Positions 28,990 through 40,622 of a stretch of DNA of 64,000 nucleotides are shown here, piece by piece. The stretch is taken from contig JADJBR010000007.1 in assembly GCA_016703645.1 (NCBI GenBank), positions 1,572,501 to 1,636,500 of the forward strand, given 5' to 3'. The first letter of the stretch is position 1, and each line of letters begins with the position of its first letter. The position numbers were made by a program, and so were the translations under genes. Under the pieces are notes generated by a model, which saw only the letters and a list, made by a program, of their open reading frames with translations, made no database searches and had not been told where the DNA came from. This stretch comes from Zoogloea sp. (GTDB taxonomy: Bacteria; Pseudomonadota; Gammaproteobacteria; Burkholderiales; Rhodocyclaceae).

Positions 28990-29760
28990 TTAACCGAGTT
29001 CTGTACCAAGGCGCACAGATGTACAGGACGACACGACGATGACCGACACATTATCCACTCCCCCCCGATCAATGGCCAAATCGACCAGATGTTCGGCCGC
29101 AACCTGGGGACTACCGCCAAGCATGACTAGCACTTCGGCAATGTCCACTTCCGGAACCATGTCGGTGAGGCCATCCGAACACAAAAGATAGTGATCGTTG
29201 GGCGCCAGAAGAAACGCAGTCACATCGGGAACGACATCCGCTTCCACACCGATCGCCCTTGTCAGCAGGCCGCGCAGGGCCACAGGACCCTCGGATGCAG
29301 ATCCAATCATGCCCGCGTCGCACTGTGCCCGCAATACACTGTGATCGTGTGTAAGACACTCCAGATCATCACCACGCAATCGATAGAGTCGCGAATCGCC
29401 TACGTTGGCAACAAGCAGGACGCCGTCTGCACGAAAGCAGCCCGCGACGAGGGTACTCCCCATCCCTCGCAGGCCCGGATCACGACGTGAGGCCATGAAT
29501 ACCGCCCGATTGGCGAGATGCGCCGCATGCCGCAGATCGTCCTCCACGAGCATCTCGCCGTCGACCGCAAGCAAACGCTCCATCCAGGCCGATACCGCCA
29601 TCTGCGAAGCTTCAGCCCCCCCCGCATGCCCCCCCATGCCGTCAGCCAGCACCGCCAGGCCGCGCTTCTCGTTGAAAGCCACGCAGTCTTCATTGCGCAA
29701 GCGCACCAGCCCGACATGGGAAGCCATTGCCATTCGCCAGTTAGCCTTCCCTTCGCTCAC
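28990..29760 (-). CDS. PP2C-family Ser/Thr protein phosphatase
   Basis: The 256-residue Stp1/PrpC-like phosphatase has the metal-binding motifs RNEDCVAF, LADGMGGHAGG (Asp40), CSDGLTD and DNVSVIVV. It is soluble. As first gene of a leftward cluster (PP2C, FHA, phosphodiesterase-like, GAF-ATPase) it probably resets a phosphothreonine signal read by the FHA protein. Confidence 0.92.
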   Translation of the reverse strand: MSEGKANWRMAMASHVGLVRLRNEDCVAFNEKRGLAVLADGMGGHAGGAEASQMAVSAWMERLLAVDGEMLVEDDLRHAAHLANRAVFMASRRDPGLRGMGSTLVAGCFRADGVLLVANVGDSRLYRLRGDDLECLTHDHSVLRAQCDAGMIGSASEGPVALRGLLTRAIGVEADVVPDVTAFLLAPNDHYLLCSDGLTDMVPEVDIAEVLVMLGGSPQVAAEHLVDLAIDRGGVDNVSVIVVSSCTSVRLGTELG

Positions 29761-29854
29761 ATTGAAGATTCCGTCAGAAGCAGGACTGTCGACACTGTAC
29801 CCGACACGGCTCGCAGGCGAGCAGCCATCCCTTGAAGTCAGCCCTACAAATGAA

Positions 29855-29886
29855 AACCGCGCCCGGGCACAAGCACGGGCGCGGTT
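29855..29886 (-). terminator. terminator of sucCD
   Basis: AACCGCGCCCG and CGGGCGCGGTT form a perfect 11-bp stem; on the minus strand four T follow. It lies 20 bases after the sucD stop codon. Confidence 0.8.
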
Positions 29887-29906
29887 CGTACAAGCTCAGG
29901 AGCCTG

Positions 29907-30800
29907 TTACAGCATGGCCTTCAGCAGCTTGGCCATCTCGGACGGGTTACGCGTCACGGTGAAGCCACACTCTTCCATGATGGCAAGCTTGGCATCAGCC
30001 GTATCGGCACCGCCAGAGATCAGGGCACCCGCATGGCCCATGCGCTTGCCCGCGGGGGCAGTCACACCGGCGATGAAGCCGACGATCGGCTTCTTCATGT
30101 TGGCCTTGCACCACTGGGCGGCTTCGGCTTCATCCGGACCACCGATTTCACCGATCATGATGACGGCATCGGTATCGGGATCGTCGTTGAACATGCGCAT
30201 CACGTCGATGTGCTTCAGACCGTTGATCGGGTCACCACCGATACCGACAGCAGAAGACTGGCCCAGACCGATTTCGGTCAGCTGGGCAACAGCTTCGTAG
30301 GTCAGGGTGCCGGAGCGGGAAACCACGCCGATGCGACCCTTGCGGTGGATGTGGCCCGGCATGATGCCGATCTTGATTTCCTCGGGCGTGATGAGACCCG
30401 GGCAGTTGGGACCCAGCAGCAGGGTTTCCTTGCCGCCAGCAGCAACCTTCTTCTTCATCTTGTTGCGCACTTCGAGCATGTCCCGGACGGGGATGCCTTC
30501 GGTGATGCAGATGGCCAGGTCGAGGTCGGCTTCGACGGCTTCCCAGATCGCAGCAGCCGCGCCAGCGGGCGGCACGTAGATCACGGAGACGGTGGCGCCG
30601 GTTTCAGCAGCGGCTTCCTTGACGGTACCGAAGATGGGCACGTCGAGGATCTTCTCGCCGGCCTTCTTGGGGTTAACGCCGGCAACGAAGCATTCCTTGC
30701 CGTTGGCGTATTCCTGGCACTTTTCCGTGTGGAACTGACCGGTCTTGCCGGTGATCCCCTGGGTGATGACCTTGGTGTCTTTGTTGATCAGGATGGACAT
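29907..30800 (-). CDS. sucD: succinyl-CoA synthetase alpha subunit
   Basis: SucD carries the CoA site and the phosphohistidine of succinyl-CoA synthetase in the TCA cycle. The 297-residue protein begins MSILINKDTKVITQGITG and has the active-site segment GKRMGHAGALISGG with the phosphorylated histidine. It follows sucC by 11 bases. Confidence 0.98.
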   Translation of the reverse strand: MSILINKDTKVITQGITGKTGQFHTEKCQEYANGKECFVAGVNPKKAGEKILDVPIFGTVKEAAAETGATVSVIYVPPAGAAAAIWEAVEADLDLAICITEGIPVRDMLEVRNKMKKKVAAGGKETLLLGPNCPGLITPEEIKIGIMPGHIHRKGRIGVVSRSGTLTYEAVAQLTEIGLGQSSAVGIGGDPINGLKHIDVMRMFNDDPDTDAVIMIGEIGGPDEAEAAQWCKANMKKPIVGFIAGVTAPAGKRMGHAGALISGGADTADAKLAIMEECGFTVTRNPSEMAKLLKAML

Positions 30801-30811
30801 TCGCTAACTCC

Positions 30812-31972
30812 TTACTTGACCGCGTCGACGATCTTCTGGGCCGCTTCGGCCATGGTGTCGGCAGCGATGATCGGGAGGCCCGAATCGCGCAGGATCTGCT
30901 TGCCGATCTCTTCGTTGGTGCCCTTCATGCGGACAACCAGCGGAACCGACAGATGCACTTCCTTGGCCGCGGTGACCACGCCGGTGGCGATGGTGTCGCA
31001 GCGCATGATGCCGCCGAAGATGTTGACGAGAATGCCCTTGACCTTGGGGTTCTTGAGCATGATCTTGAAGGCTTCGGTCACCTTCTCGGTGGTGGCACCG
31101 CCGCCCACGTCGAGGAAGTTGGCGGGCTCGGCACCGAACAGCTTGATGGTGTCCATGGTGGCCATCGCCAGGCCGGCACCGTTCACCAGACAGCCGATGT
31201 TGCCGTCCAGGGAGATGTAGGCCAGATCGAACTTGGAAGCTTCGATTTCGTCGGCATCCTCTTCATCCAGATCGCGGAACTCGACGATTTCGGGATGACG
31301 GTAGAGGGCGTTGGAGTCGAAGTTGAACTTGGCGTCCAGAGCCTTGATGGTGCCGTTGCCTTCCAGAATCAGCGGGTTGATTTCCGCCAGGGAAGCATCG
31401 GTTTCCATGTAGGTGGTGTACAGCTTCTTGAGGGTGTCCACAGCTTGGGCGGTGGAGCCTTCGGGAACGCCGATACCGTTGGAGAGATACAGGGCCTGTT
31501 CGTCGGTCAGGCCGGTGGCCGGATCGACGAAGACCTTGAGGATCTTCTCGGGGGTCGAGTGAGCAACTTCCTCGATGTCCATACCGCCTTCGCTGGAGGC
31601 CATCATGGCGACCTTCTGCGTGGCGCGGTCGGTCAGCGCGGCAACGTAGTATTCCTTCTTGATGTCGGCGCCTTCCTCGATGAGCAGGCGACGCACCTTC
31701 TGGCCTTCGGGGCCGGTCTGGTGGGTGACCAGCTGCATGCCGAGGATCTGTCCGGCGTACTGGCGCACTTCGTCCAGGGACTTGGCGACCTTCACGCCAC
31801 CGCCCTTGCCACGGCCACCGGCGTGAATCTGGGCCTTGACAACCCAGACCTTGCCGCCCAGCGTTTCCGCTGCCTTGACTGCCTCATCGACTGAGAAACA
31901 CGGCACGCCGCGCGGCGTCGTGACGCCAAATTTTCTCAGGATTTCCTTGCCCTGATATTCGTGAATTTTCAT
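30812..31972 (-). CDS. sucC: succinyl-CoA synthetase beta subunit
   Basis: SucC contains the ATP-grasp nucleotide site of succinyl-CoA synthetase. The 386-residue protein starts [17 protein letters not shown] and has [23 protein letters not shown] and the late [11 protein letters not shown]. The ATG at 31972 has a GAAGGG ribosome binding site; the longer frame upstream is not conserved. The 290 bases between this start and DUF2889 hold the promoter region. Confidence 0.98.
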   Translation of the reverse strand: MKIHEYQGKEILRKFGVTTPRGVPCFSVDEAVKAAETLGGKVWVVKAQIHAGGRGKGGGVKVAKSLDEVRQYAGQILGMQLVTHQTGPEGQKVRRLLIEEGADIKKEYYVAALTDRATQKVAMMASSEGGMDIEEVAHSTPEKILKVFVDPATGLTDEQALYLSNGIGVPEGSTAQAVDTLKKLYTTYMETDASLAEINPLILEGNGTIKALDAKFNFDSNALYRHPEIVEFRDLDEEDADEIEASKFDLAYISLDGNIGCLVNGAGLAMATMDTIKLFGAEPANFLDVGGGATTEKVTEAFKIMLKNPKVKGILVNIFGGIMRCDTIATGVVTAAKEVHLSVPLVVRMKGTNEEIGKQILRDSGLPIIAADTMAEAAQKIVDAVK

Positions 31973-32201
31973 GGTTGCCCTTCGATCGAAGTCTTGGCCC
32001 TGTTTGGACCGCTCACGCTTGGTTGATGGGACTCTTCGGAGTAATGCACACTCCGCGATGCTGCATGCCGTTCTCCCTCGTCCAGCACACGCACCGCTTC
32101 GTTCTTCTTGCACCTGGACACTCTGGCCAGACGCAGGAAAGACGACCCTGCCACCGCCACATCCCGGGAATGCCGGAACATGTCGGATTTCGGATCAATG
32201 G

Positions 32202-32207
32202 ATTATA
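32202..32207 (-). promoter_or_regulatory. possible -10 box for sucCD
   Basis: A perfect TATAAT lies on the minus strand 230 bases upstream of sucC. No good -35 is visible at 16-18 bases. Apart from this, the 31973-32264 gap shows no feature. Confidence 0.35.
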
Positions 32208-32264
32208 TACGAAAGAGACCGAATGACCGGTTTCGCGCTGCAGTGCACATGCGGGCACCGACTC

Positions 32265-32816
32265 TCATTCCGCATCGCGCCGACGGTACCAGCGGGGGTA
32301 ATAGCGCATGACGGTGTCGGAGGTGGTTTCCAGGGCGTGGCAACGGTCCAGCTGGAATGGCTTTTCCCCATCGTCCTCGTTGTCCCTGCGAAAGGTGGCG
32401 AAGGTTTGGATGGCCGCAGTGGGCAAGGACAGCAACAGCTCGGTCAGATGGGAACACCCCCTTACGTCAGCGAACATCTCGCCCACGGTGCGCCGGAACC
32501 CGCGGACCAGGTTCAATCCGATCAATTGCCGATAGGCAGGCCCGATGGTGTCGCACCCCCCGGGGTAGGGGACCCAATCGGACACGGCCTCGACATCAAC
32601 AATGACGAAGTTCGCATCAATCGTGACGCGGATGAGCAGATCGTGAACGGGATCACCGGCCCTGCGTACGCCAGAAGCAATCTGGTAATCGGCTTCCTTG
32701 AGATCGGTGATACGGGCATCCAGGTCAAAGAGGCCATCATCGCGGAGGAACCCTTGAACCTCGATTCGGCGGGTATGGACGCGGGTGCGTCCGCAGGTGG
32801 GTTCGGAAAGGGGCAT
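32265..32816 (-). CDS. DUF2889 family protein
   Basis: The 183-residue protein matches the DUF2889 pattern: TRRIEVQGFLRDDGLFDLDARITD near the start in shorter pieces (RRIEVQGF, GLFDLDARI), then RVTIDANFVIVDVEA and a central GCSHLTELL. The family is cytoplasmic and of unknown function. The ATG at 32816 starts the conserved part. It is divergent from the FimV-like gene. Confidence 0.85.
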   Translation of the reverse strand: MPLSEPTCGRTRVHTRRIEVQGFLRDDGLFDLDARITDLKEADYQIASGVRRAGDPVHDLLIRVTIDANFVIVDVEAVSDWVPYPGGCDTIGPAYRQLIGLNLVRGFRRTVGEMFADVRGCSHLTELLLSLPTAAIQTFATFRRDNEDDGEKPFQLDRCHALETTSDTVMRYYPRWYRRRDAE

Positions 32817-33014
32817 GGCAGCGGTAAGAAGATCGGCTTGGAGCGAAAAATTAGGTAAAAACAGGTGTGCATGGCACTCCCTGCAACACTCCGGCCCCGC
32901 ATCGGCAGACAAGTCGGCGCGACAGGCCGCAAACTTCTTTAGAATACTGTAGCTTCGGTCGCGGTGCGAAGGTTCCGCCGCCGCCCAACATACCCACAAG
33001 GCCACCTTTGCCGG

Positions 33015-34868
33015 ATGTCCAACGACTCGTTGATGAACTGCGCGCGCAAGCCCCTCCTCTTACTGATCGCGACGCTCGCCCCCTTCCTCAGTGGCACCCT
33101 CCGTGCAGCCGGATTCGGCGAGCTGGTTGTCCATTCATCACTGGGAGAACCGCTGCGAGCCGAAATCGGGCTGGTACGGGTGCCAGGCGAAGCCATCGAC
33201 GCAGGTTGTTTCAAGGCCACGACGGGGGCAGGCGACGACATTCCCTGGATTCATCAGGCACGGATCCGGCTGGTCAATGACCGGCTGCTGGTAAGCACCC
33301 GCGAGCCCGTCAACCATCCCGTGGCCATGCTCGGTCTGCGGATTGCCTGTGGGTCAGAGCTGCGTAAGGAATTCACCCTCCTCCTGTCTCCTCCGACGAT
33401 CCGCAACGCCGGGCAGCCCGTTGACCTCCCCGTCAGCGCAGCCCCCGGACACCCGGACCTGCCGAGCGCCCCCGCCGCGGCGGCCGGTCAGGGTGGCGCG
33501 TCGGCCAAGGTAGCACCGCAGCGGGCACCGCGCGTGCGCGTGCCGGCTTCGGCCCAGCAGCTCGCCGCATCCACGCCACAGACACACCGGCGAGCAGCGG
33601 CGCCAACGGCTGCGGCCCCGGTCGCGCGGGCAGTAGCGCCGCGGCTTCCCGCCCCTGTACTCCAACAGGATCGTCTTCTGATCGGAGCAGGTGACGAGGC
33701 AGCGCTGGTTCCGCTGCGCATGTCGGTGCAGCTCGCCAATCCGCCAAAGAGTGATGACGCTGGCGGCCAGCGCCCCGTGAACCAGGAGCAACGGACCCTC
33801 GCCGAGATAGACGACCGTATCGCGGCACAGATCGAACTGGATGAGAAGATCAAGCGGCTCGAGGAATACCAGGCTCTGCTGAAGGAAAGGGTGGCGCAGC
33901 TGGATCTCCGCAAGCCCGCCGCGTCCCCCGCCACAACAGTCACATCCGCGCCCACTACGCCCCATCCCGCAACGGAAGAGGCGGCCGAAACACTGCTGGC
34001 CCAATGGGCGGCCCCACTCGGCGCCCTGATGGCGGCCCTGGTGGGCGGGGGGGCCCTGATCTACCTTCGACGTCGGCGCAACAACACCGTGGATTCGCCC
34101 GTCACGACGGAGGCCGAATTCCACACCACACTGCAGCACCCCGGCCCTGCCGCTGCAACCGAGAAGTCCGGAGTGAAAGCCCCCGCCAAGACGACAGTGA
34201 CGGCAATGGAGGTCACATCCGCGTTGCCCGAAATGCGGAAACCGGTCGTTGCGACGGGAATTCCGGCATCGGCCGACACGTCCTCCGCCGAATGGGCAGA
34301 ACCCACCTTCGCCCCGGCCCACCCCATTCCTTTTGACGAAACGGTCGATGAGCACGACTCGGCCCTTGAGTTGGCCGAGATCATGATGTCCTTCGGGCGC
34401 ACCCAGGGCGCGGCCGAGACCCTGGCCGACTACATTCGCAACAACCCTCGCCAGGCGGTGAAGCCCTGGCTGAAGCTCCTCGAGGTCTACCACGTCGCGG
34501 GCATGCGTGCCGAGTTCGAAGCCCTGACCCGCCAGCTCAACAAGACCTTCAACGTCAAGATGATTGGCTGGAGCGACTTCAAGGCCGTTTTGCATGGCAG
34601 CGCGGAAACCGTGGAGCAGATGCCCCATGTCGTGCAGCGTCTGCAGGAACTCTGGGGTACGCAGGAAGCGCAGGCCTACATCCATCAGATCCTGCGTGAC
34701 AATCGCAACGGCACGCGCCAAGGCTTCCCGTTGACGGTGGTCGAAGAATTGCTGCTGCTGCTGGCGATCCTCGATGATGAGCTTGGCGCCTACAAGCCGC
34801 CGGCGGAGCTCAGCCTGGTCGACATGGATCCACCTGAGGAGGGGCGCGCCGACCCGGCCGCGGCGTAA
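33015..34868 (+). CDS. FimV-like inner-membrane protein
   Basis: The 617-residue protein has a signal peptide and the FimV N-terminal domain (GFGELVVHSSLGEPLRAEI). An Ala/Pro-rich linker, a coiled coil (EQRTLAEIDDRIAAQIELDEKIKRL in parts, about residues 270-310), a membrane helix at about 335-355 with a basic stop (YLRRRRNN), and a helical TPR-like C-terminal domain follow. FimV helps assemble the type IV pilus secretin and polar complexes. No LysM is evident. The ATG at 33015 is chosen; one at 33033 is possible. Confidence 0.8.
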   Translation: MSNDSLMNCARKPLLLLIATLAPFLSGTLRAAGFGELVVHSSLGEPLRAEIGLVRVPGEAIDAGCFKATTGAGDDIPWIHQARIRLVNDRLLVSTREPVNHPVAMLGLRIACGSELRKEFTLLLSPPTIRNAGQPVDLPVSAAPGHPDLPSAPAAAAGQGGASAKVAPQRAPRVRVPASAQQLAASTPQTHRRAAAPTAAAPVARAVAPRLPAPVLQQDRLLIGAGDEAALVPLRMSVQLANPPKSDDAGGQRPVNQEQRTLAEIDDRIAAQIELDEKIKRLEEYQALLKERVAQLDLRKPAASPATTVTSAPTTPHPATEEAAETLLAQWAAPLGALMAALVGGGALIYLRRRRNNTVDSPVTTEAEFHTTLQHPGPAAATEKSGVKAPAKTTVTAMEVTSALPEMRKPVVATGIPASADTSSAEWAEPTFAPAHPIPFDETVDEHDSALELAEIMMSFGRTQGAAETLADYIRNNPRQAVKPWLKLLEVYHVAGMRAEFEALTRQLNKTFNVKMIGWSDFKAVLHGSAETVEQMPHVVQRLQELWGTQEAQAYIHQILRDNRNGTRQGFPLTVVEELLLLLAILDDELGAYKPPAELSLVDMDPPEEGRADPAAA

Positions 34869-34871
34869 GCC

Positions 34872-35618
34872 TCAGACCGGGTTGTCCACATCGACGAAGT
34901 CCACCTCCAGGCCCCAACGCTCGGCCAGATGCGCCCCCAGTGCCTGGACCCCATAGCGTTCGCTGGCGTGGTGGCCTACGGCGAGGTAAACCACCCCCGA
35001 TTCCCGCGCCAGATGGGTGGTCTGCTCCGACGCCTCACCCGAGACAAAGCAATCCACCCCACAGGCGATCGCCTGCTCGAAATAGCCTTGGGCACCGCCC
35101 GTACACCAGGCGATCCGCTTTACCGCGCGGGCCGGCTCGCCCAGAAGCAGGGGCTCCCGCCCGAGCCTCGCGGCGAGCTGACGCACCAGCAATTCGGCCC
35201 GGGTCGGTTGGGCAAGCTGCCCGATCCAGCCGATGTCCTGCTCCCCGAAACGCCCCTCCGGTGTCCAGCCCATCAGGCGCCCGAGTTGGGCATTGTTGCC
35301 CAGCTCGGGATGGGCATCGAGGGGTAGATGGTAGGCAAACAGGTTGATGTCGCTGCCCAGCAGCGTACCCAGACGCTTGCGGCGCAAGCCCGTGATGCAG
35401 GCATCCTCACCCCGCCAGAAGTAGCCATGATGTACCAGTACGGCATCCGCATCGCGGGCAAGCGCAGCATCCAGCAGCGCCTGGCTGGCCGTCACCCCGC
35501 ACACGATGCGACGGATCTCAGCACGTCCTTCCACCTGCAACCCGTTTGGGGAATAATCCCTGAAGCGCCCGACTTCCAGCAGATTGTCGAGATAACGCTG
35601 CAATTCGGCTCTTTCCAT
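34872..35618 (-). CDS. Nif3-like dinuclear metal protein
   Basis: The 248-residue protein belongs to the Nif3/YbgI family, annotated as GTP cyclohydrolase 1 type 2-like. The metal ligands are in [11 protein letters not shown] and in the late [12 protein letters not shown]. It has the typical [10 protein letters not shown] near the start. The ATG at 35618 has GGAGAGG upstream. Physiological role is unsettled for the family. It is divergent from the DegS-like gene, as is common in betaproteobacteria. Confidence 0.92.
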   Translation of the reverse strand: MERAELQRYLDNLLEVGRFRDYSPNGLQVEGRAEIRRIVCGVTASQALLDAALARDADAVLVHHGYFWRGEDACITGLRRKRLGTLLGSDINLFAYHLPLDAHPELGNNAQLGRLMGWTPEGRFGEQDIGWIGQLAQPTRAELLVRQLAARLGREPLLLGEPARAVKRIAWCTGGAQGYFEQAIACGVDCFVSGEASEQTTHLARESGVVYLAVGHHASERYGVQALGAHLAERWGLEVDFVDVDNPV

Positions 35619-35686
35619 GGCCGCCTCTCCTTGAAACCCAAGCACCCTGGCTGCGCACCCGCGCGCCACCTCCGAACGATTTTACG

Positions 35687-36850
35687 ATGCATCGCCTGTG
35701 GATGATCTTTGCTCAAACAGTCACGGTCACAGTGGCCGTGCTGTTCGTGGTCAGCACCCTCAAACCCGAGTGGACCGGTGAGCGCCCCGCCCTGCCCTCC
35801 GTGACCATTCAGGAGGCCGCCACGCCGACCAACGCCGCGGGTGCGAGGCCGGTCGCGTCCTACGCCGACGCAGCCCGCGCGGCATTGCCGACGGTGGTAC
35901 ATATCTTTACCAGCAAGGAAGTCAAGGCACAGCGCCATCCGTTTGCCGACGACCCGCTCTTCCGGCATTTTTTCGGTGATCGCCTGGATAACCGCCCCCA
36001 GCAACGCGCCTCGGGACTTGGCTCCGGGGTGATCGTCTCCCCTGAGGGCTATATCCTCACCAACAACCACGTCATCGAAGCCGCCGACGAGATCGAGGTG
36101 GCCCTCAATGACGGGCGCAAGCTGCCCGCCCGCATCGTCGGCCGCGATCCGGAATCCGACCTGGCGGTGCTGCAGATCAAGGCCGACGGCAAGCTCAAGG
36201 CCATCACCTTCGGGCGCACCGAGCAACTCCACGTGGGTGACGTGGTGCTCGCCATCGGCAATCCCTTCGGGGTCGGCCAGACGGTCACCATGGGCATCGT
36301 GTCGGCCCTCGGACGCTCCCATCTGGGCATCAACACCTTCGAAGACTTCATCCAGACTGACGCGGCCATCAACCCGGGCAACTCCGGTGGCGCCCTTATC
36401 GATACGGCCGGCACCCTGGTGGGCATCAATGCCGCCATCTACTCCCGCTCCGGGGGCTCCCTGGGCATCGGCTTCGCGATCCCCGTCTCCCTGGCCCGCA
36501 GCGTGATGGAGCAAATCATCCAGAACGGCTCGGTCACACGGGGCTGGATCGGCGTCGAGGTCCAGGCCATCACTGCCGAGCTCGCCGAGTCCTTTGGAAT
36601 GGTCTCCAGTGAAGGCACCCTGATCTCCGGCGTGATGCGCGGCAGCCCGGCTGAACGGGCCGGCGTGAAGCCGGGAGACGTCCTGCTCGCCGTCGAAGGT
36701 CGCAAGGTCAACGACCCGCAGGCCATGCTGGAGGCCATCGCAGCGCTTGCCCCCGGCCGAAAGGCGGGTTTCGAGCTGCGCCGCGGCAAGGAAAAGCTGG
36801 ACCTGAAAGTCGAAATCGGTCGCCGCCCCGCCCTCTCCCGGGGCGACTGA
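35687..36850 (+). CDS. DegS/AlgW-like periplasmic serine protease
   Basis: This 387-residue HtrA-family protease has an N-terminal membrane anchor (residues 8-24), a trypsin-like domain with catalytic His128 (TNNHVI), Asp158 (SDLAVL) and Ser233 (GNSGGAL), and a single PDZ domain (about 280-375). One PDZ and a membrane anchor are the layout of DegS/AlgW, which start the envelope stress cascade by cutting anti-sigma factor RseA/MucA. Whether it has that role here is inference. Confidence 0.92.
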   Translation: MHRLWMIFAQTVTVTVAVLFVVSTLKPEWTGERPALPSVTIQEAATPTNAAGARPVASYADAARAALPTVVHIFTSKEVKAQRHPFADDPLFRHFFGDRLDNRPQQRASGLGSGVIVSPEGYILTNNHVIEAADEIEVALNDGRKLPARIVGRDPESDLAVLQIKADGKLKAITFGRTEQLHVGDVVLAIGNPFGVGQTVTMGIVSALGRSHLGINTFEDFIQTDAAINPGNSGGALIDTAGTLVGINAAIYSRSGGSLGIGFAIPVSLARSVMEQIIQNGSVTRGWIGVEVQAITAELAESFGMVSSEGTLISGVMRGSPAERAGVKPGDVLLAVEGRKVNDPQAMLEAIAALAPGRKAGFELRRGKEKLDLKVEIGRRPALSRGD

Positions 36851-36895
36851 GGCCGTCTCCCCCGGCTCGGAAGCACCGGTTTCCGTGGGGGCAAA

Positions 36896-38984
<2,089 letters not shown>

Positions 38985-39019
38985 GCGGTCACCAGCCCAC
39001 CCCGAGCAAGCGACGGAAT

Positions 39020-39081
39020 CGTAGCGAGCGGGTCGAGTTCGCTACGGTAAGCTCGCCCTTGCAAGGGGTGCGGAGAGCATC
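39020..39081 (+). repeat. structured intergenic repeat, copy 1
   Basis: An 18-base block CGTAGCGAGCGGGTCGAG (39020-39037) and a 20-base block beginning CAAGGGGT (39062-39081) match copy 2 at the same 42-base spacing. The first block lies in a hairpin: 39020-39029 pairs with 39037-39046 (10 bp, one G-T). It follows the fadH stop codon. The rest of the 142-base gap shows nothing else. Confidence 0.65.
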
Positions 39082-39126
39082 GCCGATGCCGAAATCGGGC
39101 CGTGCGGCAAATTCAATCGCCCGCTT

Positions 39127-40152
39127 TCAGGCCATGCGCCGGCCCCAGAAGTCCACCACATCGATCATCCGGTTGGCAAAACCCCATTCGTTGTCGAACC
39201 ACACCAGCAGGTTGAGAAGGCGATCACCGCTCAGGCGCGTCTGACCTCCATCCACGATGGCCGAGTGCGGACTGTGATTGAAGTCGATGGAAGCATGGGG
39301 GTGATCGGTGTACATCATGCGCCCCGCACCCCCACCCTCCGCCGCCCTGCGCAGCAAGGCCTTAACCTCCGCCGCGGTGGTGCCACGGCCCAGGGTGGCC
39401 ACCAGATCGATGGCGGACACATTCACCACCGGCACCCGGATTGCCTTGGATTCGATACGCCCGGCCAGCTCGGGCAGCAAACGCTGCACGCCCCGGGCCA
39501 AGCCCGTGGACACCGGGATCATCGACTGCATGGCTGAACGGGTCCGATGCAGGTCGCTATGGTGGTAGCCGTCGATCAAGGGCTGGTCGTTCATCACCGA
39601 ATGCAGCGTTGTGAGCATGGCGTGCTCCAAGCCGAAGGCCTCATCCAGGATGGACAGCACCGGCACGATGGCATTGGTGGTGCAGGACGCGGCCGAAACG
39701 ATGCGCTCCATGCCCGTGAGGAGTTCGTGGTTCATGCCGAACACGATGGTCTGATCCACGTCTTCGGCCGTCTGGCCGGGGTGGGATAGCAGCACACGCC
39801 GGCAACCGGCTGCGAGAAAGCGCTCCAGATCCGGGCGATGGCTATAGCGGCCCGACGCCTCGACCAGCACATCCACCCCCAGTTCGCCCCAAGCCACGCC
39901 CTCCGGCGTATCCGCGTGAAAGACCCGAATCGTCCGCCCGTCGATGCACAGGCTGCCCGGCCCCACCTCCACGGTGCCCGGAAAGCACCCATGGGTCGAG
40001 TCGAAGCGCGTCAGATAGGCCATGCTCTCCAGGTCGGCAGGCTCATTGATGGCCACCACCTCGAAGTGCCCGCGTGCCGGCGAGGCCAGCAATGCCCTCA
40101 GGAAACACCGCCCGATCCGCCCATAGCCATTGATTGCAATCCGTAGAGCCAT
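39127..40152 (-). CDS. epd: erythrose-4-phosphate dehydrogenase (GapA/Epd family)
   Basis: Epd oxidises erythrose 4-phosphate toward pyridoxal phosphate synthesis. The 341-residue protein has the NAD motif INGYGRIGR, catalytic Cys157 in SAASCTTNAIVP and features closer to Epd than GapA: LLSHPG, HSVMNDQPLIDGYH and VDFNHSPHSAIVDG. The ATG at 40152 has ACAGGA eight bases upstream; an ATG at 40161 is also possible. Epd and glycolytic GAPDH are close relatives, so the substrate is likely but not certain. Confidence 0.85.
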   Translation of the reverse strand: MALRIAINGYGRIGRCFLRALLASPARGHFEVVAINEPADLESMAYLTRFDSTHGCFPGTVEVGPGSLCIDGRTIRVFHADTPEGVAWGELGVDVLVEASGRYSHRPDLERFLAAGCRRVLLSHPGQTAEDVDQTIVFGMNHELLTGMERIVSAASCTTNAIVPVLSILDEAFGLEHAMLTTLHSVMNDQPLIDGYHHSDLHRTRSAMQSMIPVSTGLARGVQRLLPELAGRIESKAIRVPVVNVSAIDLVATLGRGTTAAEVKALLRRAAEGGGAGRMMYTDHPHASIDFNHSPHSAIVDGGQTRLSGDRLLNLLVWFDNEWGFANRMIDVVDFWGRRMA

Positions 40153-40205
40153 ACCCTTCATCCTGTCCTGTCCGGCAACCGCCCCCGGCGGCACCGCATA
40201 ACGCC

Positions 40206-40622
40206 TCAGCCGCGTTCGAGATCCCGCGCACCGAAGCGCGTACCCAACATCATCCCGAGCCCCATGGCAACCACGTAGCCCATGGCCTCGCCGTTCCCCC
40301 CTGCGGCGACCAGCAGAGCCGGACCAGGGCAGAACCCGGACAGCCCCCAGCCCACGCCAAAAAGGAGGCTGCCAAGGATCAGTCGCCCCTCGACCGGCCC
40401 ATGGGGTGGCGCAGGGAAACGACTCCGCCGACCCCATTGGAACACCGGCAGCGCCACCGCTATCGCCCCCCCCATCACCAGCGCGAGGGACGGATCCCAG
40501 CGCCCGCCGACATCGAGAAAAGCCTGCACCTTAGCCGGCTCCACCATGCCCGACACCATCAGGCCGATACCGAACAGCAGTCCCGCCACACCGGCAACGC
40601 CCCCTTCCACGAGACGCCTCAT
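40206..40622 (-). CDS. YeeE/YedE half-size membrane protein (DUF6691-like)
   Basis: The 138-residue protein has four predicted membrane helices and the motif GVGWGLSGFCPGPALL, typical of the second half of YeeE/YedE sulfur-compound transporters. It starts in the stop codon of the companion gene (ATGA overlap). The pair probably forms one thiosulfate- or sulfide-related channel, as in other split YeeE systems; substrate is inference. Confidence 0.85.
   Translation of the reverse strand: MRRLVEGGVAGVAGLLFGIGLMVSGMVEPAKVQAFLDVGGRWDPSLALVMGGAIAVALPVFQWGRRSRFPAPPHGPVEGRLILGSLLFGVGWGLSGFCPGPALLVAAGGNGEAMGYVVAMGLGMMLGTRFGARDLERG

Noticed and set aside
29832-31220. 462-codon open frame on the plus strand
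   Set aside because: Covers sucD and part of sucC in antisense; both are full-length conserved genes.
33354-34721. 455-codon open frame on the minus strand
   Set aside because: Antisense to the FimV-like gene, which has a signal peptide, a conserved N-terminal domain and a normal start.
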